Below the pieces are notes generated by a model. The model was not told the origin of the DNA and did no database searches. It saw only the letters and a program-made list of their open reading frames with translations. A program made the translations under genes and the position numbers. Of a DNA stretch of 64,000 nucleotides, positions 41,795 through 50,245 are shown piece by piece. The stretch covers positions 744,001 to 808,000 of the forward strand of contig NZ_JADPJI010000002.1 of NCBI RefSeq assembly GCF_023073355.1, written 5' to 3'. Positions within the stretch are counted from its first letter, which is position 1; every line of letters begins with the position of its first letter. This DNA is from Bradyrhizobium sp. 199 (lineage in GTDB: Bacteria > Pseudomonadota > Alphaproteobacteria > Rhizobiales > Xanthobacteraceae).

Positions 41795-41998
41795 ATGGAA
41801 TTTGTGTGGAGCGTGGTCACATTTGTCGGCCAAGCCGTCGGGGCGATTTTTGGCTATGTCGAGCACCACCATTGGATCTTCGCGCTCCTTGCCGGCGGCT
41901 ACGTCTTTTATCTCCATGACCGATCCGTCCACGCGCGGTTCGATGCGCTGGACAAGCGCGTCGACGAAATCCGCAAGCGGCTTGCCATCGAATTTTGA
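41795..41998 (+). CDS. Small membrane protein (67 aa), unknown function
   Basis: A 67-residue protein with a good ribosome binding site (GGGAGGAAG, 4 nt before the ATG). Residues about 5-42 are hydrophobic (FVGQAVGAIFGYVEHHHWIF then ALLAGGYVFYLHD), enough for one or two membrane segments. The C-terminal 23 residues (RFDALDKRVDEIRKRLAIEF) look like an amphipathic or coiled-coil helix. I do not recognise the family. It is not clearly operonic with either neighbour. Confidence 0.7.
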   Translation: MEFVWSVVTFVGQAVGAIFGYVEHHHWIFALLAGGYVFYLHDRSVHARFDALDKRVDEIRKRLAIEF

Positions 41999-42289
41999 TC
42001 GGGCGAGACGAAACCGTTGCACGGCAAGTCTCGTATCTCTCATGCTGAGAACGGACATTCGCGCGAGCGCGGACGGAGGGCTTTACTAGCGCCACGGTTG
42101 TGGCATGTTAGGTGAATATTTTAGATTGTGTCGCGCGCCTCTGCACGGATCGGGAGCATGGACGCGGCGGCACGCAATTGATACTTGCCCGAGGTCACCT
42201 TGCCCGGGCTGCGACCGGACTCAACCTGTTCGTCCACGCATTTCTCGCATCGTCTTGGGCGGCGCAGCATTGGCAAATGAGCGGCGCAA
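41999..42289. other. Intergenic region before the metallophosphoesterase
   Basis: About 290 bp with no convincing gene. A short GTG-initiated frame at 42112-42297 has no family features and overlaps the next start. No clear terminator or repeat is seen. Confidence 0.4.
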
Positions 42290-43792
42290 ATGGATAGATC
42301 TTTCGTCATTGCGCAGATTTCCGACCTGCATCTGGACGGGTCGGGTCGGCTGCTTGCGACGATCGAGGCGCTCACTGCCGCTCTCCGCGAAAGAATGGCG
42401 GACCTCGCCGATGTCCCCGATCGCATCCTGCTGATCACGGGGGATCTCGTGGACGATCCGACGCCGCGCGCGCTCGACGAAACGCTCGCCGTCATGGCGT
42501 CTCTCCGGCAGACCGGTGTGTTCACCGACATTCAGGCTGTGGCCGGCAATCACGACGTCAAGCGGCCCAGCCAGCGGGCCGGCCGTCACGACGTCTACGA
42601 TTACCTGCATCTGCCGCGGACCTCGAAGAGCGTCTATTACCGGCAGGCCGGTCTCGACCTGGTGTTGCTGGATTCCAACCGCGCTAGCCTGACGACGCTT
42701 GCGAGCGGCAATATCGATGAGGGCACCTACAAGGCGATAGTCGCAGATTCCGCCCGGCTGAGCGTCGAGCTCGCGAGCAGCATGGGTTCTGCGGGGCGTG
42801 CCGATTATGCCGAGCCGACGGAAAACCTCGTGCGCGTGCTGGCCCTGCATCATCATCCGCTGCCGCAGGCGACCGGAGAGGGAAAGCGCTTTCTTGGCGT
42901 TCCCGACGAGCCGCTGATGTATCTGGCAGCGCCCGCAACCTTCCTCGAAGCGGCAACCTCCCTCAACGTCGATCTGGTGCTGCATGGTCACCGGCATGTC
43001 GAGGGACTGACCCGCTATTCCATCCCTGATCCACGCGCAACCTCGAGCGAGAGCGGCGAAGCGTTCTGGCGCACGATCTACGTGCTCTCCTGTCCATCCT
43101 CGACCGGGCAGGCCGGCGACGATGCAGGCTTCAACATCATCCATTTTGGTCCCACGTCCAATGCCGGCCGCACGGACTACCGCTTCGCGATCGCGCGCTA
43201 TTCCAGGCCGCGCAACCACGGCGCTTTCAGGTTGCTCGACTCGAACTTGCCCGACGGCGCCATCAGGCTGCCGGCAGGGCGGGACTTTTCCCGTGATCCG
43301 GGGGTCCAGTCGGCGATCGAGATCGCCTCATGCGGCTCGCTGAAGCGGGATCAGGTCGCAGTGATCGCGCGCCGATTGTTCATGCGCCGCAGCTTTTACG
43401 ATGAAGCCGAGCCGGACTGGGCGAACGCGTTCTACACTTATGTCGTCTCGTCCCGTGCATGGACGGACCTCGAAGGTAAGTTCGCGAGGTCCGGACCCAG
43501 GTCTGACATCGACGCATGGTTCGCCGTGAGAACACTGCTCGGCCGATTGATCGCGCAATCCGCCGAAATGCTCGGCGTCGATCGCGCTCAGCTCGACGAG
43601 CTCTCCGGCAGGCGCTTGATCAACTGCGATGATTTCCTGCGCCAACTGCCGAGGCTGTCCGGCGAGGGCTTAGGTGCCCAGCAGCCGGCGAGGCAGAGGC
43701 GGCGATTGTTGCGGGACCTGAACGAGCAGGTGAAGGCGCTCGGCCTCGACCTTGATCTCGGCGGTGAGGCGCCGCCGCAAACGTCGCCGTGA
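42290..43792 (+). CDS. Calcineurin-like metallophosphoesterase with uncharacterised C-terminal region
   Basis: Protein of 500 aa. The first about 240 residues are a metallophosphoesterase with every metal motif: AQISDLHLD, ITGDLVDDP, AVAGNHD, ALHHHPLP and VLHGHRHVEG. The remaining about 260 residues are not recognised; they include a segment resembling a beta-rich domain, then a helical region ending in a charged tail (PARQRRRLLRDLNEQVKALG). No signal peptide is seen, so it is cytosolic. Possible substrates range from cyclic nucleotides to nucleic acids. Orphan gene with no informative neighbours. Confidence 0.87.
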   Translation: MDRSFVIAQISDLHLDGSGRLLATIEALTAALRERMADLADVPDRILLITGDLVDDPTPRALDETLAVMASLRQTGVFTDIQAVAGNHDVKRPSQRAGRHDVYDYLHLPRTSKSVYYRQAGLDLVLLDSNRASLTTLASGNIDEGTYKAIVADSARLSVELASSMGSAGRADYAEPTENLVRVLALHHHPLPQATGEGKRFLGVPDEPLMYLAAPATFLEAATSLNVDLVLHGHRHVEGLTRYSIPDPRATSSESGEAFWRTIYVLSCPSSTGQAGDDAGFNIIHFGPTSNAGRTDYRFAIARYSRPRNHGAFRLLDSNLPDGAIRLPAGRDFSRDPGVQSAIEIASCGSLKRDQVAVIARRLFMRRSFYDEAEPDWANAFYTYVVSSRAWTDLEGKFARSGPRSDIDAWFAVRTLLGRLIAQSAEMLGVDRAQLDELSGRRLINCDDFLRQLPRLSGEGLGAQQPARQRRRLLRDLNEQVKALGLDLDLGGEAPPQTSP

Positions 43793-43815
43793 AAGGTAGG
43801 GCCCGGAAAGTGGCA

Positions 43816-43830
43816 TTAACCGGCCGTTAG
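43816..43830. promoter_or_regulatory. CtrA-like box upstream of tadD
   Basis: TTAA-CCGGCCG-TTAG matches the alphaproteobacterial CtrA consensus TTAA-N7-TTAA at 7 of 8 positions. It ends 60 nt before the tadD ATG. A further TTAAC lies at 43833-43837. Confidence 0.45.
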
Positions 43831-43890
43831 GGTTAACAGTCTATTGCTGGCGCGTTCGGCTCGATCAATCGGCTCGAGAGTCAAGGCGTC

Positions 43891-44706
43891 ATGCGTCAAC
43901 GGTTCAGTTTTGCCAGGCTTCTTGCGTCTACGTCGGTGGTCGCGGCATTGGCCATGGGCCTCGCCGGCTGCACGGCGATGCCGAACCTCTCGGACGTGAC
44001 GGGCTCGGTCGGCGGTCCGCGGGCGGAGGCGGCTCCCAGCGATCCGGTTCGCGCCGTCGAGGTCTATGGCGATCGCTACCGCGCCAATCCCAAGGACGCC
44101 GACGCAGCGCTTGCCTACGGTCAGGCCTTACGTGCCAACGGTCAGCGCGCCCAGGCCGCCGCCGTGCTCGAGCAGGCGACCATCGCCAATCCGGGCAACA
44201 AGGCGCTGCTCGCCCTGTACGGTCGCGCCCTCGCCGACAACGGCAATTTCCAGCAGGCCCACGACGTCCTGTCGAAAGCGCATTCGCCTGATAATCCGGA
44301 CTGGCGCCTGCTCTCGGTGCAGGGCACTGCGCTGGATCAGATGGGCCGTCACGAGGAGGCGCGTTCCTACTATTCGAGCGCGCTCAAGATCGCGCCGGGT
44401 GATCCCGGCGTACTTTCCAACCTCGGTCTGTCCTACATGTTGTCGCGAGACTTGCCGAAGGCCGAAGACGCGCTGCGCCAGGCCTACGCTTCGCCGCGCG
44501 CGAGCACCCGCGTGCGACAGAATCTCGGCCTCGTCGTCGGTCTTCAGGGTCGCTTTGCGGAAGCCGAGACCATCGTGAAGGCAGATCTGCCACCTGACCA
44601 GGCCGCTGCCAATGTCGCCTATCTCAAGGAGATGCTCAGCCGCAGTGAGGGCCCGCGCGGCGCACCGAAGCGGACGCCGGTCGCCTCGCTCAGCCAGCCC
44701 GACTGA
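43891..44706 (+). CDS. tadD: TPR lipoprotein of the Tad pilus (TadD-like)
   Basis: Lipoprotein of 271 aa with a lipobox ending at Cys27 (MGLAGC). Tetratricopeptide repeats fill about residues 50-230, for example EEARSYYSSALKIAPGDPGV then LSNLGLSYM. TadD proteins help the outer-membrane secretin of Tad pili to assemble. It is convergent with tadC, 52 nt away, so it belongs to the locus but to another transcript. Confidence 0.88.
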   Translation: MRQRFSFARLLASTSVVAALAMGLAGCTAMPNLSDVTGSVGGPRAEAAPSDPVRAVEVYGDRYRANPKDADAALAYGQALRANGQRAQAAAVLEQATIANPGNKALLALYGRALADNGNFQQAHDVLSKAHSPDNPDWRLLSVQGTALDQMGRHEEARSYYSSALKIAPGDPGVLSNLGLSYMLSRDLPKAEDALRQAYASPRASTRVRQNLGLVVGLQGRFAEAETIVKADLPPDQAAANVAYLKEMLSRSEGPRGAPKRTPVASLSQPD

Positions 44707-44757
44707 TCAGATCCACAGGCCTTGACGTCAGGGGCGAACCGCGGGTCGGGCCCCGTC

Positions 44758-45732
44758 TCAGTGCAGCTCGGTGATCTTGATGCCGGTCGGCCCGAGAATG
44801 ACGACGAACAGCACGGGAAGGAAGAACAGAATCATCGGCACGGTCAGCTTCGGCGGCAGGGCGGCCGCCTTCTTCTCGGCCTCGTTCATGCGCATGTCGC
44901 GGTTTTCCTGCGCCATGACGCGCAAGGAATGCCCGAGCGGGGTGCCGTAACGCTCCGCCTGCTGAAGCGCGAGACACACCGACTTGACGCCTTCGAGCCC
45001 GGTGCGCCGCGCCAGGTTCTCATAGGCAACCTTGCGATCCTGCAGATAGGACAATTCAGCCGTGGTCAGCGTGAACTCTTCCGACAGTGCGATCGATTGT
45101 CCCACGATCTCGGTGGCGACTTTCCGGAATGCCATCTCGACCGACATGCCGGATTCGATGCAGATCAGGAGCAGGTCGAGCGCATCGGGAAAGGCGCGCT
45201 TGATCGAGAGCTGACGCTTGGAAATCGCGTTCCTGAGGAACAGCATCGGTGCCTGGAGGCCGAGATAGGCGGCGCCGACGCACATGCCGATCTTGATCGG
45301 CAACGACTGCTCCATATGCGCGATGCCGAAAACGTAGACGACCGAGCCGATGAACAGCACGATCGGCGCGACCATGCGGGCAAACAGGAAGGTGATGTAG
45401 GGCGCATGGCCGCGGTAACCAGCCATGATGAGCTTGTTCCGGGCGGCCTCCTGCGCGAGCCATTTGGTGAGGTTGAAGTCCTCGACGACCCTGGAGACGA
45501 GCTGTTTCGGGGTCTGGCGCAGCGTGACCTTTTCGTTCTTGTTGAGGCGCTCGCGCTCGCGCTGTCGGATGCGTTCGCGTTCGCTCGCCACCGCCTTCAT
45601 GCGCTTGGAGAGGCCTTCGCCGGCAAATAGCGGCATCACCAACGTATATACCGTGGCGCTGGCGGCGATGGCCGCCAGCATCATGGTCATGAAGCGAACG
45701 TCGTGCAGTTTCGAGACGAGGAAATCGACCAT
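44758..45732 (-). CDS. tadC: Tad pilus inner-membrane protein TadC (GspF family)
   Basis: Platform protein of 324 aa of the GspF/TadC fold. Hydrophobic helices near residues 15-35 and 125-165 and at the C-terminus surround the T2SSF domain, with FPDALDLLLICIESGMSVEM then AFRKVA and GLEGVKSVCLALQQAERYGT as landmarks. It acts with TadB at the inner membrane around the CpaF ATPase. Last gene of the long minus-strand cpa/tad operon; it begins 9 nt after tadB. Confidence 0.94.
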   Translation of the reverse strand: MVDFLVSKLHDVRFMTMMLAAIAASATVYTLVMPLFAGEGLSKRMKAVASERERIRQRERERLNKNEKVTLRQTPKQLVSRVVEDFNLTKWLAQEAARNKLIMAGYRGHAPYITFLFARMVAPIVLFIGSVVYVFGIAHMEQSLPIKIGMCVGAAYLGLQAPMLFLRNAISKRQLSIKRAFPDALDLLLICIESGMSVEMAFRKVATEIVGQSIALSEEFTLTTAELSYLQDRKVAYENLARRTGLEGVKSVCLALQQAERYGTPLGHSLRVMAQENRDMRMNEAEKKAAALPPKLTVPMILFFLPVLFVVILGPTGIKITELH

Positions 45733-45741
45733 ACGGCACCG

Positions 45742-46719
45742 TCAGAAATCGAAATTGATCATCTTCTTCATCACCATGATGCCGACCGACATCCAGACGA
45801 CGCAGCCGACCAGCATCAGCTGGCCGGTGGGATGGGTCCAAAGCAGCGAGATGTATTGCGGTGTCGTGAGATAGACCAGGAACATCACGATCGGCGGCAG
45901 CGAGCCGATGATGCCGGCCGAAGCCTTGGCCTCCATCGACATCGCCTGGATCTTCTCTTTCATCTTCTTGCGGTCGCGCAGCACCTTGGAGAGGTTGCCG
46001 AGCGCTTCGGAAAGGTTGCCGCCGGACTTCTGCTGGATCGAGATGACGATGCCAAAGAAGTTGGCCTCCGGCAGCGGCATGCGGTCGTAGAGGCGCGCGC
46101 AGGCCTCGCCGAGCGGCATGCCGATCGCCTGCGTCTCGATGATCGACAGGAACTCGCTGCGCAGCGGCTCCGGCGCGTCGGCGGCGACGACCTTGATCGA
46201 TTCGAACAGCGGCAGGCCCGCCTTGATGCCGCGGACGATGACGTCGACCGCGTCGGGCAGCGCCGCCAGGAATTTGGATTCGCGTCGTTTCTTCAGGAAG
46301 CCGAGCGCCCACCGTGGGAGGCCGAAGCCGCCGGCAAAAGCGAGGCCGGCGGCACCGAGCAGGCCGCCCCCGACAAACAGGGCGGCCGCGAACAGTACGC
46401 CCGCCACGACGGCGGACACGACCCAGAACTTCTGCGGCGTCCAGTCGAGCCCAGCCTGCGACAGGCGCACGTTGAGCGGGACGCTCTTCTCCTGCTGGCG
46501 CCGCGCCTCAAGGTCCTTGAGTGAGGTCTCGACCTGCTCGCGGCGCGTTCGCTGGCTCTTGTCGGTCTGCTTGGCCGCGGGCGCGTCGGCACGCGAGATC
46601 GAGGCGCGACGGCTTTCCGCCTTTCGTTCGCCGGACAGGAGCGGATAAAGAAAGACCCAGGCCATGCCGCCGACGGCGGCGGTGGCGAGAAAGGCGAGGG
46701 CGAGGACCTGGATGTTCAT
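45742..46719 (-). CDS. tadB: Tad pilus inner-membrane protein TadB (GspF family)
   Basis: Platform protein of 325 aa paired with TadC. One helix near residues 2-22, a charged linker with KQTDKSQRTRREQVE, then helices and the T2SSF domain with LPDAVDVIVRGIKAGLPLFE and QQKSGGNLSEALGNLSKVLR, and C-terminal helices. The ATG at 46719 (MNIQVLALAF) was chosen over an upstream open stretch because the first helix follows directly. It follows cpaF by 16 nt. Confidence 0.94.
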   Translation of the reverse strand: MNIQVLALAFLATAAVGGMAWVFLYPLLSGERKAESRRASISRADAPAAKQTDKSQRTRREQVETSLKDLEARRQQEKSVPLNVRLSQAGLDWTPQKFWVVSAVVAGVLFAAALFVGGGLLGAAGLAFAGGFGLPRWALGFLKKRRESKFLAALPDAVDVIVRGIKAGLPLFESIKVVAADAPEPLRSEFLSIIETQAIGMPLGEACARLYDRMPLPEANFFGIVISIQQKSGGNLSEALGNLSKVLRDRKKMKEKIQAMSMEAKASAGIIGSLPPIVMFLVYLTTPQYISLLWTHPTGQLMLVGCVVWMSVGIMVMKKMINFDF

Positions 46720-46735
46720 GTCTTTGCTGACCTGC

Positions 46736-48205
46736 TCACGTAGTCGGCGCGACTTCCGCCGCATCCAGCGCGGCGGCAAGGCGCTTCTCGTCGCCGTAAT
46801 AGCGGGCGCGTTCCCAGAATCTCGGACGGCCGATGCCGGTCGAGCGGTGCCGGCCGATGATCTTGCCGTTGGCGTCCTCGCCGATCATGTCATAGAGGAA
46901 GACGTCCTGGGTGATGATGGTGTCGCCTTCCATGCCCATCACCTCGGTGATGTGGGTGATGCGGCGCGAGCCGTCGCGCAGGCGCGCGGCCTGGACGATG
47001 ACGTCGATCGAGGCGCAGATCATCTCGCGTATGGTGCGCGAGGGCAGCGAGAAGCCGCCCATCGTGATCATGGATTCGCAGCGCGACAGCGCCTCGCGCG
47101 GATTGTTGGCGTGCAGCGTCCCCATCGACCCGTCATGGCCGGTGTTCATGGCCTGGAGCAGGTCGAACGCCTCCGGGCCGCGGACTTCGCCGACGATGAT
47201 GCGTTCAGGACGCATACGCAGGCAGTTGCGCACCAGCTCGCGCATGGTGACCTGGCCTTCGCCCTCGATGTTGGGCGGACGGGTTTCAAGCCGCACCACG
47301 TGAGGCTGCTGCAGTTGCAGTTCGGCCGCGTCCTCGCAGGTGATGATGCGCTCGTCATGCTCGATATAGTTGGTCAGACAGTTGAGCAGCGTGGTCTTGC
47401 CCGAGCCGGTACCGCCGGAAATCAGCACGTTGCAGCGGACGCGGCCGATGATCTGGAGGATTTCCGCGCCTTCCGGCGAGATCGCGCCGAACTTGACGAG
47501 CTGATCCAGCGTCAGCTTGTCCTTCTTGAATTTACGGATGGTGAGCGTCGGCCCGTCGATCGACAGCGGCGGCACGATGGCGTTGACGCGGGAACCGTCG
47601 GCGAGGCGTGCGTCGCAGATCGGCGAGGATTCGTCGACGCGCCGACCGACCTGGCTGACGATGCGCTGGCAGATGTTGAGGAGCTGCTGGTTGTCACGGA
47701 AGCGAATTCCCGTGCGCTGGATCTTGCCGGCCACTTCGATGTAGACGGTATTGGCGCCGTTGACCATGATGTCGGCGATGTCGTCGCGCGACAGCAGCGG
47801 CTCGAGCGGCCCATAGCCGAGAACGTCGTTGCAGATGTCGTCGAGCAGTTCCTCCTGCTCGGCGATCGACATCACGATGTTCTTGATCGCGATGATCTCG
47901 TTGACGATGTCGCGGATTTCCTCGCGCGCGGACTCCGAATCGAGCTTGGCGAGCTGGGCCAGGTCGATCGCCTCGATCAGCGCGCCGAAGATGGTCGCCT
48001 TGACGTCGTAATAATTGTCCGAACGCCGGCTCTCCATGGCCGGAGGCGGCGGGGCCTTGGCAGGAGCAAGCGGCGGGGAGGCGACAGCCGGCGGAGGCGG
48101 GGCGCGCGACACCGTCGGCGCCGGAGCCTGGGCAGGCTCGGGCGACACGGCGCCGGGCTTGGGAGCCCGAAGGTCGGTGTCTGTTCCGCTACGCTTACCG
48201 AACAC
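46736..48205 (-). CDS. cpaF: Tad pilus assembly ATPase CpaF/TadA
   Basis: Secretion ATPase of 489 aa that powers pilin assembly. A Pro/Ala-rich N-terminus of about 60 residues precedes the CpaF domain. Walker A is ISGGTGSGKTTLLN; RMRPERIIVGEVRGPEAFDL holds Walker B, and TGHDGSMGTLHANNPREAL the His box. The start is a GTG at 48205 with GGAG 7 nt upstream. It lies between cpaE and tadB in the operon. Confidence 0.96.
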   Translation of the reverse strand: MFGKRSGTDTDLRAPKPGAVSPEPAQAPAPTVSRAPPPPAVASPPLAPAKAPPPPAMESRRSDNYYDVKATIFGALIEAIDLAQLAKLDSESAREEIRDIVNEIIAIKNIVMSIAEQEELLDDICNDVLGYGPLEPLLSRDDIADIMVNGANTVYIEVAGKIQRTGIRFRDNQQLLNICQRIVSQVGRRVDESSPICDARLADGSRVNAIVPPLSIDGPTLTIRKFKKDKLTLDQLVKFGAISPEGAEILQIIGRVRCNVLISGGTGSGKTTLLNCLTNYIEHDERIITCEDAAELQLQQPHVVRLETRPPNIEGEGQVTMRELVRNCLRMRPERIIVGEVRGPEAFDLLQAMNTGHDGSMGTLHANNPREALSRCESMITMGGFSLPSRTIREMICASIDVIVQAARLRDGSRRITHITEVMGMEGDTIITQDVFLYDMIGEDANGKIIGRHRSTGIGRPRFWERARYYGDEKRLAAALDAAEVAPTT

Positions 48206-48226
48206 TTAACAACTCCATGCGGCGGC

Positions 48227-49495
48227 TTATTTTCCCCGCAACTTGTCAATCAGGGGTGAAAACAGGGACGATTTTTGTTTCTTGGTCTCGCTGCGGCCGG
48301 TCAGGCGCTGGGCGATCTGAAGGAACATCTCGATCGATTTGTGGTTGGCCGAGATCTCCGCGATCATCTGGCCGTTATTGGCTGCTGAGCCGAAAATCTG
48401 CGGCTCGAACGGGATCGAGACGATCGGCTGGCTCTCGATCGCCTTGGCGAACTCCGCGGCGGCGATTTCGGGTCGCTTCGGCACGCCAACCTGGTTCAGG
48501 CAGTAGAGCGGCGGCCGGTCGTTGGGACGCGCGGCCTTCAGCAGATCGAACAGGTTCTTGGTATTGCGCAAATTGGCGAGGTCCGGCGCGGCCACGATCA
48601 GGATGTCATCCGCTCCGATCAAGGCACGCTTGGTCCAGCCCGACCATTGATGCGGAATGTCGAGCACGATGCAGGGCATGGTGGAGCGCAGCGTGTCGAA
48701 CACGGAGTCGAATGCGTCGCTGCCGAAATCATAGACACGGTCCAGCGTCGCCGGCGCCGCGAGCAGGCTGAGATGGTCGGTGCATTTCGACAGCAGGCGG
48801 TCGATGAAGGCGGTGTCGACGCGATCGGGTGAGAACACGGCGTCGGCAATGCCCTGCGGCGGATCCTGGTTGTAGTCGAGCCCGGCGGTGCCGAAGGCGA
48901 GGTCGAGATCGGCGACGACGGCGTCCATTGCGAGGTCGCGCGCGATCGCCCAGGCGACATTGTGGGAGATGGTGGAAGACCCGACGCCGCCCTTGGCGCC
49001 GACGACGGCGATGATGCGGCCGACCGCCTTGGCTTCCGGCGCCGAGAACAGGTTGCAGATCGAGCGTACGACGTCGATCGCGCCGACCGGCGCGAGCACA
49101 TAGTCGCTGACGCCGCGGCGCACCAGTTCGCGGTAGAGCATGACGTCGTTGATGCGGCCGATCACGACCACGCGGGTCCCGGCGTCGCAGACGGTGGCGA
49201 GCTGGTCGAGCCCGCTCAAGAGATCGTTGCGGCCGTCGCTCTCGAGCACGATCACGTTCGGGGTGGGAGCCGAGCGGTAGGCTTCGACCGCGGCCGCCAT
49301 GCCGCCCATCTGGATCTTCAGATGGGCCTTGCCGAGGCGGCGATCCTCGCCGGCCGACTGGACCGCGGCAGCGGTTTCCACGGTCTCGCAAAAGGCCTGG
49401 ACCGAGACGCGCGGCGCGGGCGCAATATGCTCCTCGGCCGGCGGAGGACCTGCTTCCGGCTGCTCTTCGTGTGTCTGGCGAGCGTAGCTGATCAT
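48227..49495 (-). CDS. cpaE: Pilus localisation protein CpaE/TadZ
   Basis: MinD/ParA-like protein of 422 aa. A receiver-like region (about residues 60-150) precedes an ATPase domain with the deviant Walker A VVGAKGGVGSSTISHNVAWA, in which the second Lys is replaced by Ser, as is frequent in CpaE. CpaE places the Tad machine at the cell pole. Its start overlaps the cpaD stop by 4 nt. Confidence 0.94.
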   Translation of the reverse strand: MISYARQTHEEQPEAGPPPAEEHIAPAPRVSVQAFCETVETAAAVQSAGEDRRLGKAHLKIQMGGMAAAVEAYRSAPTPNVIVLESDGRNDLLSGLDQLATVCDAGTRVVVIGRINDVMLYRELVRRGVSDYVLAPVGAIDVVRSICNLFSAPEAKAVGRIIAVVGAKGGVGSSTISHNVAWAIARDLAMDAVVADLDLAFGTAGLDYNQDPPQGIADAVFSPDRVDTAFIDRLLSKCTDHLSLLAAPATLDRVYDFGSDAFDSVFDTLRSTMPCIVLDIPHQWSGWTKRALIGADDILIVAAPDLANLRNTKNLFDLLKAARPNDRPPLYCLNQVGVPKRPEIAAAEFAKAIESQPIVSIPFEPQIFGSAANNGQMIAEISANHKSIEMFLQIAQRLTGRSETKKQKSSLFSPLIDKLRGK

Positions 49496-50226
49496 TTGCC
49501 GGTGTCGCTGAGTTTGGCCTTGTCGGCGTCGGAATAGGTGGTCGCCGTCGAGAGTCCCTTGCGATACTTCTCGAGACCGGTGATGCGTCGGGCCGTGTAG
49601 GTCGGCGTTTCGGGGCGCGGCTGCTCGAGGTCCGACGGATTGTCGACCATCGCCGCGAGGTTACGCTGGTAGGCGCAACCGTGATTGTAATAGTCCTTGT
49701 TCTCGAACCAGCTCTTGTTCTTCATCGATGGGCCGATGTCCTCCGGCCACAGGCCGCAGGGGCCCGCGACCGCGGCGATCTTGGAATAGGTCAGCCGGAT
49801 CGGCGGCAGGAAACGCTTGTCTTCCGGCTGGTAGGGGCGGACGTTGACGCCGCGCGGCGGAACGCCTGCCGCTGCCAGCATCGCCTGGATTTCTCGCATC
49901 GTGTCCGCAACCGGACGCGCGTTGGGCGTGCCGGACGGCATGTCGATACGGATGGCGCCTGTGCCTTCGTGCAACCAGGCCGACGCGACGCCCATCACGT
50001 CGGCGCGCTGGGCGGCGGTCAAGCCGCCGCGGGCATGGCCGACGAACACGACGATCGAGCGGTTCTGCTCCTCGATGGCGATCGGATGGCGCTGCTTGTA
50101 GTCGTCGGGAACGGAGGCGGTGACGACTTCGTCGTGCTGGCAGCCGCAGAGCGCCAGCGCTACGCCGACGAGCGCGCCACCGAGGCGGATGGCGCGCTTG
50201 CGAAGCTGGGGTGGTCTTGTGATCAT
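49492..50226 (-). CDS. cpaD: Pilus biogenesis lipoprotein CpaD
   Basis: Protein of 244 aa with a lipoprotein-type signal ending at CGC (Cys29 most likely lipidated). The body carries stretches usual for CpaD, such as RSIVVFVGHARGGLTAAQRA and the C-terminal YYNHGCAYQRNLAAMVDNPS then DLEQPRP. CpaD supports the outer-membrane secretin CpaC. Located between cpaC (19 nt away) and cpaE (4-nt overlap). Confidence 0.92.
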   Translation of the reverse strand: MITRPPQLRKRAIRLGGALVGVALALCGCQHDEVVTASVPDDYKQRHPIAIEEQNRSIVVFVGHARGGLTAAQRADVMGVASAWLHEGTGAIRIDMPSGTPNARPVADTMREIQAMLAAAGVPPRGVNVRPYQPEDKRFLPPIRLTYSKIAAVAGPCGLWPEDIGPSMKNKSWFENKDYYNHGCAYQRNLAAMVDNPSDLEQPRPETPTYTARRITGLEKYRKGLSTATTYSDADKAKLSDTGK

Positions 50227-50245
50227 CGTGAAGTCCCCGTTCCGC

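Noticed and set aside
42112..42297. 61-codon GTG-initiated frame before the metallophosphoesterase
   Set aside because: No similarity, no membrane or domain signal, and it overlaps the next start.
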